DNA of 64,000 nt from Pseudomonas lutea (GTDB lineage Bacteria > Pseudomonadota > Gammaproteobacteria > Pseudomonadales > Pseudomonadaceae): NCBI RefSeq assembly GCF_000759445.1, contig NZ_JRMB01000001.1:1178001-1242000 (forward strand). Reading direction: 5' to 3'. A model generated the notes under the pieces. It was not told the DNA's origin. It did not search any database and saw only the letters and a list, made by a program, of their open reading frames with translations. Below, piece by piece: positions 1 through 10,225 of this stretch. The stretch's first letter is position 1, and each line of letters starts with the position of its first letter. A program made the position numbers and the translations under genes.

Positions 1-105
1 TCCTCAAGAGGGGGTTTGGGGGAAGGTTGAGCGTAGTCGGTGATTCAGATGCTGGATTGCTGATATGTGCTTGTTTGCGTATGGCAGGGTCTGAGGCAAA
101 CCAAG

Positions 106-141
106 ATCTACAGCTAGATCAATATCTACAGCTAGATCAAG
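106..141. repeat. 18-bp direct repeat, two copies
   Basis: Two back-to-back 18-bp units beginning ATCTACAGCTAGATCAA differ only in the last base. They form the outer end of the dispersed element that follows. The second copy of that element near 15.05 kb has a different short array (GATCCT x3) at the same relative place, so this end seems to vary from copy to copy. Confidence 0.8.
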
Positions 142-167
142 GTCAAAAGCGGTTCGGCCTAACGGCC

Positions 168-412
168 TCGGGTTTCGCCTTCGGCGAGTTACTTGATAGA
201 GCCCCAAGTAACCAAGGGCTTGTGCTCCTGGTTTGGCCCCTCCTTCGTCGGGGTTCCTTCACTCCGGTCTTGCTCCGTGGGCCCGCGCCGAACGGACATC
301 CATGTCCTGACGGCGCTCTCGCCGCATCCATGCGGCTCGACCCACTGCGCAAAACCTGCGTTCAGCCTGCACCCAAGTCGCGTTTTGCGGTGTCTGGAAT
401 TTTTGCGGATGA
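168..412 (+). repeat. Dispersed intergenic repeat, copy 1 (core)
   Basis: This block is nearly the reverse complement of 14763-15008. Shared landmarks are GGCGAGTTACTTG, AAGTAACCAAGGG, a GGGCCCGCGCCGAACGGACA block, a CTCTCGCCGCATCCATGCGG block and GCACCCAAGTCGCG. It contains short internal palindromes. Open frames cross it on both strands, but none has a ribosome-binding site or a recognisable protein, so I treat it as a non-coding repeat. It lies downstream of the 3' end of the chemoreceptor gene at 888-2894. Confidence 0.75.
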
Positions 413-420
413 AGAGCAGA

Positions 421-650
421 AGCAGAGCAACAGCAGAGCAACAGCAGAGCAACAGCAGAGCAACAGCAGAGCAACAGCAGAGCAACAGCAGAGCAACAGC
501 AGAGCAACAGCAGAGCAACAGCAGAGCAACAGCAGAGCAACAGCAGAGCAACAGCAGAGCAACAGCAGAGCAACAGCAGAGCAACAGCAGAGCAACAGCA
601 GAGCAACAGCAGAGCAACAGCAGAGCAACAGCAGAGCAACAGCAGAGCAA
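421..650. repeat. Perfect 11-bp tandem repeat array (VNTR)
   Basis: Twenty identical units of AGCAGAGCAAC run from 421 to 640, followed by a partial unit to 650 and then degenerate AGCA-rich sequence. No substitution is visible in any full unit, which points to recent expansion by slippage or unequal exchange. Eleven is not a multiple of three and the unit has no stop in any frame, so all six frames stay open through the array. That explains spurious long open frames here. The paired element at 14.73 kb has a single unit at the same position. Confidence 0.95.
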
Positions 651-687
651 GTGCGGAGCAAATGCGGAGCAAAAGCAGAGCCAAAGC

Positions 688-755
688 TTCCCGGCTAAAG
701 CCGGTCCCACAGGGTGTACGCGGTGCTGTTAGTGGGACCGGCTTTAGCCGGGAAG
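688..755. repeat. Paired REP palindromes (BIME-like)
   Basis: Two inverted copies of the REP core (CTTCCCGGCTAAAGCCGGTC near 688-710 and its complement at 732-755) are separated by about 20 bp. Each copy is itself palindromic. The pair lies just past the 3' end of the chemoreceptor gene. REP pairs of this kind can act as transcription or mRNA-decay boundaries; that role here is inference. Confidence 0.85.
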
Positions 756-887
756 AGGCCGGTGTGGGCGCCATCAAATTCGGGGCAGACACCATCAACG
801 TGGAGTGAGCTTGCTCACGAAGACGGCGTTTCGGACGCTGAAGGTCTGGTCGTGCTCACGCCCAGCCTGGGCGGCGCACCAAGTGCT

Positions 888-2894
888 TCAGGCCTGATTG
901 CCACCCCGGCTCAATGCCCCCAGACGACCGGAGATGGACTGCATGCCTTTGCCCAGTTCGCGCAAGGTGCCGGCGTCCCTGGCGCCTTGTTCGCTGGAGG
1001 CGTGGATGCGCACCGCCAGTTCGTTGATTTCGTGGGTGACATGGCTTTGCTCCTGGGCGGCGACGGCAATCTGATGAGCGCGCTGGACGATGTCGTCGAA
1101 GCTGAACACGGTGGTGCCCAGTGTGGCGGCGACGCTGACGGCTTGCTGCACCGACTCACGGGTGCGGGTGGCACCGCTTTGCATGGTCGAGACGGCCGCG
1201 GTGGAGGCCTGACGCAATTGCGAGATCATCTCCTGAATCTCGTTCGCCGACGCCTGGGTTCGCCCGGCGAGGGTACGCACCTCGTCAGCCACGACTGCAA
1301 AACCGCGGCCCTGCTCGCCTGCGCGCGCCGCTTCGATCGCCGCGTTCAGGGCCAGCAGGTTGGTCTGTTGGGAAATCGATTTGATCACCTCCAGGACGCT
1401 GCCCACGCGCTCGATGTCATCGCCCAGCTGGGTGATGGCGCCGGCCGCCCCGGCAATGTCCGTCGCCAGCACCTCGATGGACTGGCTGTTGTGGTTGACC
1501 TGATCCTGGCTTTTTTGCGCGTCGCCCAGGGAACGGCGGGCGGTGTCGGAGCAGTCCGTGGTGTTCTGGGCAACTTCGTTGGCACTGGCCGACATCTCGG
1601 TGATCGCCGTCGCCAGCAAGGTGTTGTCTTGACGCTGGGATTCGGCCCGCTCGGCCACGCCTTGGGACAGCTGCGCCAGTTCGTTGGCCTGGCGCTCCAG
1701 GGACAGCGATTCCTCGGCGATGCGATGCAGCATGTTGCGCAGCGAGCCGGCGTATTGATTGACCGACTCACGCAGCGCGCCAATCTCGTCGGCGCGCAAA
1801 ATCGCCAGCTGGGTGTCGGTCTGACCGCCCTGCCCCAGACTCGAGATCTGTGCAGTGGTTTCCTCCAGTTGCGCCAGAAGCCGTTTGCCGGCCAGCCAGG
1901 CCAGACCCAGCAGCACGCCAAGCAGCGGCAGCAGGAACAACAGAATCTGTCCGGTGAGGCGGTTGGCCAGGCCGACAACGCGGGCTTCCGGCGTCACCAA
2001 GCCAATGCGCCAGCCCGTGCCAGCCATGGTCGCCAGCGTGACGTACGCCGGACCGTCAAGCCGACCATCGTGCTCGATTCTCAGGGTCGACAGTGCCGAG
2101 GTGTTATTGGCGAGCTGATCAGCCACCGGCTTGAACCAGGCGTGTTCCTGGCTCAGCCCGCTAACGGTCAACAGGCCCTTGGTGCCTTTCGCGTCGGGGA
2201 AATACAGCAGGTTCCCTGAAGGATCGACTGCGAATGCGTAGCCGTCTGTCACGCCGCCTTTCTCTTTGAGGAAGGCGGCCAGACCGTCAAGCTTGAGGTC
2301 GATGGTCGCGACACCGGCGAAGGCGCCCTGCGCCCGATAAGGGACGCTGCAGGTGGTCATTGCCACGCCGCTGACCGGATCCTGATAGGCATCGGACCAC
2401 ACGCAACGACCCGCCGGCGCGGATTTGGCCCCGGTGTACCAAGACTCAGCCTGATACGGCGGTGTCTTGACCTGGTTGTATTCGTCTGAAAAGCCCAATC
2501 GATTGCCGGCGTCCCGTGACCAGAAAAAACTGCGGCGCTCGGTGCCTGCGGCGAAGGCGTTGGGCTCCGGCCACACGCCGCCACCGGCGATCGCCGCATC
2601 CCCCTGACTGTCGATCAGTCCGGGGAAATTGCTCATGTACAGGGCTTCGTCGCGGGGCAAAGACTCTGCCAGCAGCGCCATGGCAGCAGCCGTGCCTTCG
2701 ATGCGGCTCAACGGCAGCGCCAACTGACGGGTAATGGCACTGGCTGACTGCTCTGCCGACTCGGTGCCGGCGGCCACCAACTGGGGTTTGCCGCCCAGAG
2801 TCATGACCGCGAAAATCGCCACGGCCGTGAGCACCAGCAACGTCAGGATTCCCAGGGTCATTCGTCCAGCGATACGGCGGGGAATCAAAGACAT
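888..2894 (-). CDS. Methyl-accepting chemotaxis protein
   Basis: A 668-residue transmembrane chemoreceptor. The start was set at the ATG giving [12 protein letters not shown], because upstream in-frame codons extend a non-hydrophobic, unlikely leader. TM1 is near residues 11-31 and a large periplasmic ligand-binding region (probably Cache-type, containing GGGVWPEP) covers about 32-305. TM2 is near 310-332, a HAMP region follows, and the cytoplasmic signalling domain holds the hairpin-tip sequence with [19 protein letters not shown] near residue 520. That tip contacts CheA and CheW in this family. The ligand cannot be assigned. The gene is monocistronic, with phnP 138 bp upstream on the same strand. 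Confidence 0.93.
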   Translation of the reverse strand: MSLIPRRIAGRMTLGILTLLVLTAVAIFAVMTLGGKPQLVAAGTESAEQSASAITRQLALPLSRIEGTAAAMALLAESLPRDEALYMSNFPGLIDSQGDAAIAGGGVWPEPNAFAAGTERRSFFWSRDAGNRLGFSDEYNQVKTPPYQAESWYTGAKSAPAGRCVWSDAYQDPVSGVAMTTCSVPYRAQGAFAGVATIDLKLDGLAAFLKEKGGVTDGYAFAVDPSGNLLYFPDAKGTKGLLTVSGLSQEHAWFKPVADQLANNTSALSTLRIEHDGRLDGPAYVTLATMAGTGWRIGLVTPEARVVGLANRLTGQILLFLLPLLGVLLGLAWLAGKRLLAQLEETTAQISSLGQGGQTDTQLAILRADEIGALRESVNQYAGSLRNMLHRIAEESLSLERQANELAQLSQGVAERAESQRQDNTLLATAITEMSASANEVAQNTTDCSDTARRSLGDAQKSQDQVNHNSQSIEVLATDIAGAAGAITQLGDDIERVGSVLEVIKSISQQTNLLALNAAIEAARAGEQGRGFAVVADEVRTLAGRTQASANEIQEMISQLRQASTAAVSTMQSGATRTRESVQQAVSVAATLGTTVFSFDDIVQRAHQIAVAAQEQSHVTHEINELAVRIHASSEQGARDAGTLRELGKGMQSISGRLGALSRGGNQA

Positions 2895-3032
2895 GGTCAA
2901 ACTCCGAAGAAAATGTAGGGCTACATTTGCAACGGCCATCACAGGCAAAAGTTGAAGCCGCACCGAGGTTTAAGCGACCAGAGCGACAGGTGGTAACAGG
3001 ACGACTCACCAAACCTCGCCTGCCAGCCCCGT

Positions 3033-3782
3033 TCAGACCTTCATTGCGTCCCGCGCCACCCGAACGTGTTCGGGCAAATCCTCGGCATGCTCCATTAGCC
3101 AGGCATCCAGGGTATGCCCGATATGGGTCAGCACTGCTTGTCCAGGCTTGAGCTCGTCAATGGTTTTGAGCGCGAGGGTCAGGTCATTGTGGTTGCGCGG
3201 TGCGTGCGGTTGGGGCGGCATCGAGCAATCCAGAATCAGCACGTCAAGCGCTTCGCGCTGCAGGAAGGTTTGCGTATCGTGGGGCAAGCCGACGGTGTCG
3301 GTGAGGTAGGCGATGCGCCGTCCACCGCCTTCCAGCAAGTAACCCAGGGTTGGCCTGGAATGCAGCAGCGGCAGTGCCGTGACCTGGAGGTCGCCCAGCC
3401 CGCGGCTTTCGAATGGCATGAAGGGTCGGCTGAAATCCAGAATGCCCGGGTGTTTGTACAGGTCCGCCAGCCCTTCCGGGTCCGCCGGGCCGTGGACCGG
3501 AATAACCAGGCCTTGCCCCCAGCGCAGGTGCAGCAGGCCCTGGGCGTGGTCGGCGTGGTAGTGGGTTTGCAGAATGCCGCTGAGGCTGCGCGGCGGGAAA
3601 CGTTCGGTGAGGTCGGTCAGGCCGCTGTCGATCAACCAGCGTTGTTCGCCCACTTCGACCAGCGCACAGCAGGGGCGCCGGCGCAGTCGCTCATCGTGAC
3701 GGGCCGCGTGGCAGGCGGCGCAGTCACACCCGTAAACCGGGACTTGCCGCGCATCTCCTGTGCCCAGCAAGGTCAGGCGCAT
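3033..3782 (-). CDS. phnP: Phosphoribosyl 1,2-cyclic phosphate phosphodiesterase PhnP
   Basis: A 249-residue metallo-beta-lactamase-fold protein. It opens 5-phosphoribosyl 1,2-cyclic phosphate, the product of C-P lyase cleavage, to ribose 1,5-bisphosphate. The metal-binding motif HYHADHAQG is near residues 75-83. An N-terminal CDCAAC cluster (about residues 19-24) matches the extra zinc site of PhnP. It overlaps the 3' end of phnN by 10 bp and is the last gene of the phn operon. Length and operon position both fit E. coli PhnP. Confidence 0.93.
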   Translation of the reverse strand: MRLTLLGTGDARQVPVYGCDCAACHAARHDERLRRRPCCALVEVGEQRWLIDSGLTDLTERFPPRSLSGILQTHYHADHAQGLLHLRWGQGLVIPVHGPADPEGLADLYKHPGILDFSRPFMPFESRGLGDLQVTALPLLHSRPTLGYLLEGGGRRIAYLTDTVGLPHDTQTFLQREALDVLILDCSMPPQPHAPRNHNDLTLALKTIDELKPGQAVLTHIGHTLDAWLMEHAEDLPEHVRVARDAMKV

Positions 3783-4339
3783 GCGTCGGCGCGCTCCAGG
3801 TGTTGCATGAGCCTGCCGACCGTTTGCTCAAGGGGCCCCGAGTTGTCGAGCACGATTAATTCCGGGTCATCGGCGAGCAGGCCTTGGGTGAACTGCGCAT
3901 TGCGCGCCAGTCGCGTCTCGATGTCTTCGGCAGACTCCCGAGCCCGGCGTTGCAAACGTTCGCGCAGCACGGCTTGATCAACCGTCAGCAGCACCACGCT
4001 CATGTGCGGGTAACGCGCGCGCGCCTGAGGCAGGTGGCCGCGCGAGCCGTTGATCAGCACGTCGTGACCTTCAGCCAACCATTGATCGATCTCTACCGGG
4101 ATGCCGTAATGCAGCCCGTTGGCGAACCAGTCCAGCGCAAAGGCGCCTTCGGCCTGCAGGGCTTCAAAGCGCCCGACGCTGACGGCCTGCGCCGCCTCCC
4201 CGGTGGCTTCGGCCGAGCGTGTGATGACCCGCCGCACGATTCGGCAGCCCCGCGCGGCCAATGCCTCGCGGGCAGCGTCCAGCAGGCTGTCCTTGCCCGA
4301 GCCCGAAGGCCCGATGAGATAGATCAACCTGCCCGTCAT
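3773..4339 (-). CDS. phnN: Ribose 1,5-bisphosphate phosphokinase PhnN
   Basis: A 188-residue guanylate-kinase-like P-loop enzyme that phosphorylates ribose 1,5-bisphosphate to PRPP, returning the sugar of phosphonate breakdown to nucleotide synthesis. The Walker A motif GPSGSGK is at residues 10-16. I chose the ATG whose A overlaps the phnM stop (TGATG, 1 bp shared) over one 27 bp upstream inside phnM, because it begins directly with the conserved [16 protein letters not shown] start and fits translational coupling. Confidence 0.92.
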   Translation of the reverse strand: MTGRLIYLIGPSGSGKDSLLDAAREALAARGCRIVRRVITRSAEATGEAAQAVSVGRFEALQAEGAFALDWFANGLHYGIPVEIDQWLAEGHDVLINGSRGHLPQARARYPHMSVVLLTVDQAVLRERLQRRARESAEDIETRLARNAQFTQGLLADDPELIVLDNSGPLEQTVGRLMQHLERADACA

Positions 4340-5502
4340 CAAAACACCCTCTTCGCTTGTCGCCATACCTGCTCAATGATCGGCAGCGTGCCCGCCGCCC
4401 GGGCGTGGATGAGGTCAGCCCGCAGGCCCACCCGAATCTCGCCGCGATCGTACAAGCCCGCCGAACGCGCTGGCGCCAGGCTGACCGTGCTGACCGCGCG
4501 TGCCAGTCCTGCGCCTGTCGACTCATTTGCTGCATCCAGCTGCGCACCCAAGGTGAACGCCGCCTGCAACAGACTGGCCGGATAGTAATCGCTGGAGAGA
4601 ATATCCAGTAGCCCTTCTTCGGCCAATCTCGCCGCTGCGATGTTCCCCGAGTGCGAGCCGCCGCGCACGATATTCGGCGCGCCCATCAGCACGCTCATGC
4701 CAAGACGACGGCAGCCCTGCGCGGCTTCCAGTGTGGTCGGAAACTCGGCGATGGTCATGCCGTACGCCGCCGATTCCTCAACGTGCGCCAAGGTCGCGTC
4801 GTCGTGGCTGGCCACCGACAAGCCACGTTCCAGACAGATATCGACAATGGCGCGGCGGTATCGGTCGCTGTAGGTTTTCGAATTGGCCACCTGCTCGACA
4901 ATGAACGCGTCCATCTGCTCGCTGCTCAAGTGGTACTTGCCCATGTAGTACTCACGGTACTTGGACTCAAGGGCGAACTGGCGCTGGCCCGGCGAGTGGT
5001 CCATGGTCGAGACGAGCTGTACCAGCGGTTGCTCCACCAGGTCGCGAAACACGCTCAAGGTATCGGGATGACAGACTTCGCAGCGCAGGTGCAGACGGTG
5101 CTCGGCGCGTGTCATGTTGGCGGCGTTTGCCTGGGCGATGGCCTCGACCATGCCCGGCAGTTGCTGCATGCGCTTGCCCTTGGGATTGACGTCGCCGATG
5201 GACAGCGCGTCGAAGACGGTGGTGATGCCGGCCGCGATGATTTGCGCATCGTGGCTCATCACCGCCGAGGCCGACGGCCAGTCCACACCGGGCCGCGGGC
5301 TGAGGTGTTTTTCCAGGTTGTCGGTGTGCAGCTCCACCAGCCCTGGCAACAGGTATTCGCCGTTGAGGTTCTGCGCCTGGGGCAAGTAGCTGACACGGTC
5401 GTCGACCTCGCTGATAAGGCCGTCACGCAGCACCACGGTACCGAGGAACACGCCCTGGGCAGAAACCACACTGGCGTTGGTCAGGATCTGCTCGTTCAGC
5501 AT
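4339..5502 (-). CDS. phnM: Alpha-D-ribose 1-methylphosphonate 5-triphosphate diphosphatase PhnM
   Basis: A 387-residue amidohydrolase-superfamily enzyme. It removes pyrophosphate from ribose 1-methylphosphonate 5-triphosphate, giving the substrate of PhnJ. The metal-site segment [12 protein letters not shown] is near residues 55-66, and SHDDATLAH supplies later ligands. The start overlaps the phnL stop by 7 bp. Length and motifs are normal for PhnM. Confidence 0.93.
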   Translation of the reverse strand: MLNEQILTNASVVSAQGVFLGTVVLRDGLISEVDDRVSYLPQAQNLNGEYLLPGLVELHTDNLEKHLSPRPGVDWPSASAVMSHDAQIIAAGITTVFDALSIGDVNPKGKRMQQLPGMVEAIAQANAANMTRAEHRLHLRCEVCHPDTLSVFRDLVEQPLVQLVSTMDHSPGQRQFALESKYREYYMGKYHLSSEQMDAFIVEQVANSKTYSDRYRRAIVDICLERGLSVASHDDATLAHVEESAAYGMTIAEFPTTLEAAQGCRRLGMSVLMGAPNIVRGGSHSGNIAAARLAEEGLLDILSSDYYPASLLQAAFTLGAQLDAANESTGAGLARAVSTVSLAPARSAGLYDRGEIRVGLRADLIHARAAGTLPIIEQVWRQAKRVF

Positions 5503-6254
5503 TGTGCGGCCTCCTTCAGCGCCGAAGTTTCATTGGTCGCGCGTGCCGGATTGGCAGCTGAATCGAGCGCAGACGGTGTCATGTCCAGATGCCGGTCGCA
5601 GACGGCTTCACGGGCGACGCGGTCGTGGAAGATGCCAATCACCGCAGCGCCTGCGTGTTTGGCTTCATTGATCAGTTCAAGCACTACCTGACGATTATCG
5701 TCGTCCAGCGAGGCCGTTGGTTCGTCGAGCAGCATCACCGGCCACGGCACCATGAAGCCGCGCGCGATGTTGACGCGCTGCTGCTCCCCGCCGGAGAAGG
5801 TCCCCGGCGCCAGCTGCCACAAACGCTGGGGGATGTTCAGGCGAGCGAGCAGATGCTCGGCCCGCGCCTGGGCGTCTTGCCGGGTCCAGCCCCGGGCCAG
5901 CGCTGGCTCCATCACCACGTCCAGCGTCGCGACGCGCGGGATGACCCGCAAAAACTGGCTGACGTAGCCCAGGGTCTGCTGGCGCACCTGCAATACCTGG
6001 CGCGGGGTGGCACCGACCAGTTCCAGCCACTCGCCCTGATGCTGCACGCGAATACTTCCGCCTGCGGGGAGATAGTTGCCGTACAGCGTGCGCAGCAACG
6101 TGCTTTTGCCTGCCCCGGAATGGCCGTGCAGGACCAGGCATTCGCCGGCACTGACGGCGAAATCAAGGCCATCCAGCACGTTGAGGACGACACCGCTCTG
6201 CTGATGCAGCGTGAAAGTTTTCGAGAGGTCACGGACCTCGATCAGCGTGTTCAT
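5496..6254 (-). CDS. phnL: C-P lyase accessory ATP-binding protein PhnL
   Basis: A 252-residue ABC-type ATPase with no partner permease in the operon. Walker A (GHSGAGKST), signature ([14 protein letters not shown]) and Walker B ([12 protein letters not shown]) are all present. In E. coli PhnL associates with the C-P lyase core complex rather than working as a transporter. I chose the ATG at [10 protein letters not shown]; a GTG three codons upstream is also possible. It sits 22 bp after phnK and overlaps phnM. Confidence 0.92.
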   Translation of the reverse strand: MNTLIEVRDLSKTFTLHQQSGVVLNVLDGLDFAVSAGECLVLHGHSGAGKSTLLRTLYGNYLPAGGSIRVQHQGEWLELVGATPRQVLQVRQQTLGYVSQFLRVIPRVATLDVVMEPALARGWTRQDAQARAEHLLARLNIPQRLWQLAPGTFSGGEQQRVNIARGFMVPWPVMLLDEPTASLDDDNRQVVLELINEAKHAGAAVIGIFHDRVAREAVCDRHLDMTPSALDSAANPARATNETSALKEAAQC

Positions 6255-6276
6255 TGAAAGCACCCCGGAAGTCGGA

Positions 6277-7107
6277 TCATGGCTGCAGCACCGAAGACAC
6301 CAGCAGCTGCGAGTACGGGTGTTGCGGATCGTCGAGGATCTGATCGGTCAGGCCGGTCTCCACCACGCGGGAACGGCGCATGACCATCAGGCGATCGGCG
6401 AGCAGGCGCGCCACGGCCAGGTCGTGGGTCACGAGCACCACTGCCAGGTCGAGCTCGCGCACCAGCCCGCGCATCAGGTCGAGCAAGCGCGCCTGCACCG
6501 ACACATCGAGGCCGCCGGTGGGCTCGTCCATGAACACCAGTCGTGGGCCGGACACCAGGTTTCGAGCAATCTGCAAGCGCTGCTGCATGCCGCCGGAGAA
6601 TGTCCGTGGCAAATCGTCGATGCGCGCCGGGTCGATCTCCACCTGATTCAACCAGTCCAGCCCCGCCGCGCGCAGCGCCTGATAGTTGCGCACGCCCTGG
6701 GCCATCAGCCGCTCACCGATATTGGCGCCGGCTGACACCGCCATGCGCAGGCCGTCCCGGGGGTTTTGCTCGACGAAGCCCCATTCGGTGCGCAGCAAAG
6801 TGCGCCGCTCGGCCTCGCTGGCGCTGTACAGATCCAGCCACTCACCGGCGTGTTTGTGGCCGTCGGCGCGGCGGTAGTCGATGACGCCGCTGTCCGGCGG
6901 GCAGCGGCCACTGAGCAACGACAGCAGGGTCGACTTGCCCGAGCCCGACTCACCGACGATGCCCAGCACCTCACCGGGGAACAGCTCGAAGCTGACGTCC
7001 TGACAGCCTTTTTCCGGCCCGTACAATTTGCTCAGGCCGCGCACTTTGAGCAGTGGCTGGGTGCGATCACTGAGGGCATCACGGTCGATCTGTTGAGCGA
7101 CGTTCAT
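6277..7107 (-). CDS. phnK: C-P lyase accessory ATP-binding protein PhnK
   Basis: A 276-residue ABC-type ATPase that in E. coli binds the PhnGHIJ core. Walker A (GESGSGKST), signature ([14 protein letters not shown]) and Walker B ([12 protein letters not shown]) are intact. Its ATG overlaps the phnJ stop by 4 bp (ATGA), which indicates translational coupling. The N-terminus is about 15-20 residues longer than the minimal domain, but no better downstream start is seen. Confidence 0.92.
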   Translation of the reverse strand: MNVAQQIDRDALSDRTQPLLKVRGLSKLYGPEKGCQDVSFELFPGEVLGIVGESGSGKSTLLSLLSGRCPPDSGVIDYRRADGHKHAGEWLDLYSASEAERRTLLRTEWGFVEQNPRDGLRMAVSAGANIGERLMAQGVRNYQALRAAGLDWLNQVEIDPARIDDLPRTFSGGMQQRLQIARNLVSGPRLVFMDEPTGGLDVSVQARLLDLMRGLVRELDLAVVLVTHDLAVARLLADRLMVMRRSRVVETGLTDQILDDPQHPYSQLLVSSVLQP

Positions 7108-8003
7108 TGCGCGGCCCTCCCCTGACTGACGCGTTGTGCGCAGTAATCGGTGTCCGAGCAGACGAAGCTCTGGGTGCCCTGATCGTCGAGGATCAGCTCG
7201 TCGAGGAACGATTCCCGGCTACCGCAGATGGCGCAGTTGTGCGCCCATTGCTGCACTTCGAAGGGGTGGTCCTCGAAGTCCAGGCTGGTGACGCGGGTAA
7301 ACGGCGGCACGGCATACAGGCGCTTCTCGCGACCCGCGCCGAACAGCATCAACGCCGGGCTCATGTTCAGCTTGGGGTTGTCGAATTTGGGGATTGGCGA
7401 TGGGTCCATGACGTAGCGCTCGTCCACGGTCACCGGGTAGGCATAGGCGGTGGCGATGTGGCCGAAGGTGGCGATGTCTTCGTAGAGCTTGACGTGCATG
7501 ACGCCGTAATCATTCAGCGCGTGCATGGTCCGGGTCTCGGTTTCCGAGGGCTCGATGAAACGCAGCGGCTCGGGAATGGGCACCTGATAGACCATGATCT
7601 GATCGGCGTGCAGCGGCGTTTCCGGTATCCGGTGACGGGTCTGGATGATCGTCGCTTCGGGGGTTCGCTCGGTGGTAGCAACGCCGGCGGTGCGGGCGAA
7701 GAAACGCCGGATCGATACGGCGTTGGTGGTGTCATCGGCGCCCTGATCAATCACTTTGAGTACGTCTTCGGCGCCCAGAATCGCGGCGGTGAGTTGCATG
7801 CCGCCAGTGCCCCAGCCATACGGCAGCGGCATCTCGCGACCACCGAACGGCACCTGATAACCGGGGATCGCCACCGCCTTGAGCAGGCCGCGCCGGATCA
7901 TGCGTTTGGTCTGCTCGTCCAGATACGCAAAGTTGTAAGCCTCGTCGCGCGGCAGCTGGGGTTGTGGCTGCGGGTGCGGCCGAGGTTGGGTGGCGGCGTT
8001 CAT
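7104..8003 (-). CDS. phnJ: Alpha-D-ribose 1-methylphosphonate 5-phosphate C-P lyase PhnJ
   Basis: A 299-residue radical-SAM enzyme that cleaves the carbon-phosphorus bond of ribose 1-methylphosphonate 5-phosphate. The product is an alkane (methane from methylphosphonate) plus the cyclic phosphate that PhnP opens. Cysteines at 257, 260, 282 and 288 have the same spacing (3, 22, 6) as E. coli Cys241/244/266/272, so the Fe-S cluster and radical cysteine appear intact. A short Pro/Gln-rich N-terminal tail precedes the conserved YNFAYLDEQTKR. It overlaps phnI and phnK by 4 bp each. Confidence 0.96.
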   Translation of the reverse strand: MNAATQPRPHPQPQPQLPRDEAYNFAYLDEQTKRMIRRGLLKAVAIPGYQVPFGGREMPLPYGWGTGGMQLTAAILGAEDVLKVIDQGADDTTNAVSIRRFFARTAGVATTERTPEATIIQTRHRIPETPLHADQIMVYQVPIPEPLRFIEPSETETRTMHALNDYGVMHVKLYEDIATFGHIATAYAYPVTVDERYVMDPSPIPKFDNPKLNMSPALMLFGAGREKRLYAVPPFTRVTSLDFEDHPFEVQQWAHNCAICGSRESFLDELILDDQGTQSFVCSDTDYCAQRVSQGRAAQ

Positions 8004-9073
8004 TGGGCCTGCTCCTTGGAGGGCGCGCGCAGTTTGCGGATCAGTTCCAGTTCGGCCTGGAAATCGACGTAGTGCGGCAGCTTGAGGTGGGAGACGAAAC
8101 CGGCGGCTTCGACGTTGTCGCAGTGCGCCAGGACGAATTCCTCCTGCTGCGCGGGCGAGACGATTTCTTCGCTGTATTCATCGGCGCGCAGTGAGCGGTC
8201 CACCAGCGCCATGCCCATGGCCTTGCGCTCGGCGTGACCGAAGGCCAGGCCATAGCCGCGAGTGAACTGCGGCAGCTCGGTGGCAGAGCCGACGAACTGG
8301 TTGACCATTTCGCACTCGGTCACTTCGATGGCGCCGATGCAGATTGCGAAGCCCAGCTCTTCCGGCTCGATCCAGACGTCGACGTCGCCCACTCTAATCT
8401 CGCCGGCAAACGGATGGTTGCGCCCGTAGCCACGTTGGGTCGAATAACCCAGCGCCAGTAAAAAGCCCTCGTCACCGCGAGCCAGCGCTTGCAGTCGCTC
8501 GGCGCGACTGGCCGGGTATTCCAGTGGCTCGCGGGTGATGTCCGCCACCGGCGCACCGGTGTCGGTTTCCTCCTTGATCAGCCCCTCTTTGGCGAGCAGC
8601 CCGGAGACCCGTGGACACGCCTGCACGGTCGCCCCGGCCTGCACTTGGGGGCCGGGAAACTCACCCTCGGCCAGCAGGGTGAAATCCAGCAGGCGGTGGG
8701 TGTAGTCAAACGTCGGCCCCAGCAACTGCCCGCCCGGCACGTCCTTGAACGTGGCCGACAAACGCCGGTTGAGCTGCATGCCGGCGGTGTCGATCGGCAG
8801 ACTGGCACTGAAGCGCGGCAGCGTGGTGCGGTAAGCGCGCAGCAGAAAGATCGCTTCAACCAGATCGCCCGCCGATTGCTTGATCGCCAGGGCTGCCAGC
8901 TCGGTGTCGTACAGCGAGCCTTCTGTCATCACCCGGGCCACGGCCAGGGGCAGTTGCTGACGGATCTGCTCTACGCCGAGTTCGGCAACGGCGGTATCGC
9001 CCCGACGTTTCCTGGCCAGCAGCGCATGAGCATTGTCGATGGCCTGTTCGCCACCCTTGACGGCAACGTACAT
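8000..9073 (-). CDS. phnI: C-P lyase core complex subunit PhnI
   Basis: A 357-residue core subunit. With PhnG, PhnH and PhnL it is needed to couple methylphosphonate to C1 of ATP ribose, and alone it has nucleosidase activity in E. coli. The conserved N-terminal MYVAVKGGEQAIDNAH is characteristic of PhnI. Its ATG overlaps the phnH stop (TGATG) and its stop overlaps phnJ by 4 bp, so G-H-I-J-K is one tightly coupled unit. Confidence 0.95.
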   Translation of the reverse strand: MYVAVKGGEQAIDNAHALLARKRRGDTAVAELGVEQIRQQLPLAVARVMTEGSLYDTELAALAIKQSAGDLVEAIFLLRAYRTTLPRFSASLPIDTAGMQLNRRLSATFKDVPGGQLLGPTFDYTHRLLDFTLLAEGEFPGPQVQAGATVQACPRVSGLLAKEGLIKEETDTGAPVADITREPLEYPASRAERLQALARGDEGFLLALGYSTQRGYGRNHPFAGEIRVGDVDVWIEPEELGFAICIGAIEVTECEMVNQFVGSATELPQFTRGYGLAFGHAERKAMGMALVDRSLRADEYSEEIVSPAQQEEFVLAHCDNVEAAGFVSHLKLPHYVDFQAELELIRKLRAPSKEQAQ

Positions 9074-9732
9074 CAGGCAGCTCCTCTCGACGGTTGCAGA
9101 CTGGCAGGCTGCGGCTTGAGCAGCACCTGGGTGCTGCGCGGCAGGCCCAGCAGTTCGCTGCCGGCGACGAAGAACACGTCGATGCCACGGGGGAAGTCGT
9201 TGCGGGCTTCGCGCTCGCGCCAGAACGCTTCCTGCAGCGGCAGGCTGACGTGGTTTCGGGTTTCGATGCCCGGGCCTTGCCAGGCCAGCTGGGTACCGCC
9301 CTGCAGGCTCGGCAGCTGAACCAGCAGCGTGCAGGACTGGTCCGGGTAGCGGTCGTTGCCAAGGTCGAAGCCGCTGAGGTCATGCAGCTGGCTGTCATCG
9401 AGCAAGGCGAAGCGTGCGTTTTGCCGGTCGCTGACAATCGGACAGCCGCAATGGAACGTCAGGTTGGCGCGAATCGCCTGAGTGTCGAAAGTCGGCGCAA
9501 GCCACAGCGGCGTGTCGACGTCCAGCAACGCCAGGCACAAGGCGTGGCTGGCGGCGGCGAGACCCTCCAGGTGCGGCGGGGTCTGGGTGGCGAGCAGACT
9601 CTGGGCCACACCGGGACCGGCGAGGGCCTTGAGCGCGGCGCGAAAGCTGCGCTGGGCGTCCAGCACCGGATCGGCGAACGCCGGCTGCAACAGCGATGCA
9701 GGCAAGGATTGAGTTGCGAGAGAGGTGCTCAT
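9073..9732 (-). CDS. phnH: C-P lyase core complex subunit PhnH
   Basis: A 219-residue member of the PhnH family, a structural subunit of the PhnGHIJ core. The recognisable segment near residues 15-45 (LLQPAFADPVLDAQRSFRAA) matches the usual PhnH start. It shares one base with the phnG stop (TGATG), with an AGAGGAG ribosome-binding site inside the end of phnG. Length is normal. Confidence 0.93.
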   Translation of the reverse strand: MSTSLATQSLPASLLQPAFADPVLDAQRSFRAALKALAGPGVAQSLLATQTPPHLEGLAAASHALCLALLDVDTPLWLAPTFDTQAIRANLTFHCGCPIVSDRQNARFALLDDSQLHDLSGFDLGNDRYPDQSCTLLVQLPSLQGGTQLAWQGPGIETRNHVSLPLQEAFWREREARNDFPRGIDVFFVAGSELLGLPRSTQVLLKPQPASLQPSRGAA

Positions 9733-10211
9733 CAGTTTTCTCCTCTGACCAGGGTGAAGAAGTCCACTTTGGTCGCAGCGGTTTCGGCGTGTTGTTGAGC
9801 CCGGCGCAGGTCTTGCGCCCGAGCCAGCGGGTCAATCAGGTCGCTGATCCAGTGCGCCCGGCGTGCGCCCTGCAAATGCGCGTCGGCCAGTGCGGCGAGC
9901 TCGGCGTGGGCCTTGTCGCGCCCGGCCAGGTAACTGAAACCGGTACGGCCATCGGCCAGGCGCACCACGCAACGGGTCACGGTCATCTCGCCGACGTTGA
10001 ACGGCGCGCCGCTGCCGCCCATGCGGCCACGCACCAGGGCCATGCCGATTTCCGGCGCGCGGATCAGCTGGTAATCGGCGTCACGCAGCGCAGCTTCGTG
10101 GGGCAGCAGTTCGGCGCGACGGCTACGCGCGAGCACGCCAATCCAGTGCTGGCGGGCAGCCTGGTCAGACGCTGGAGCATCGGGTGTGTCATGGGCAGGT
10201 GTGGCAGTCAT
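9732..10211 (-). CDS. phnG: C-P lyase core complex subunit PhnG
   Basis: A 159-residue PhnG family protein, core subunit of the phosphonate lyase complex. The conserved region starts at RQHWIGVLARS and includes FNVGEMTVTRCVVRL. There are two candidate ATGs, at 10220 and 10211. GGAG directly abuts the upstream one but is about 9 bases from the downstream one, so I prefer the start reading MTATPAHD. It lies 14 bp after phnF. Confidence 0.9.
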   Translation of the reverse strand: MTATPAHDTPDAPASDQAARQHWIGVLARSRRAELLPHEAALRDADYQLIRAPEIGMALVRGRMGGSGAPFNVGEMTVTRCVVRLADGRTGFSYLAGRDKAHAELAALADAHLQGARRAHWISDLIDPLARAQDLRRAQQHAETAATKVDFFTLVRGEN

Positions 10212-10225
10212 CGAGGACATCTCCG

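Noticed and set aside
27..798. Several overlapping open frames of 100-220 codons through the AGCAGAGCAAC array, on both strands
   Set aside because: The 11-bp unit has no stop in any frame, so all six frames stay open. The predicted proteins are pure repeat products without ribosome-binding sites.
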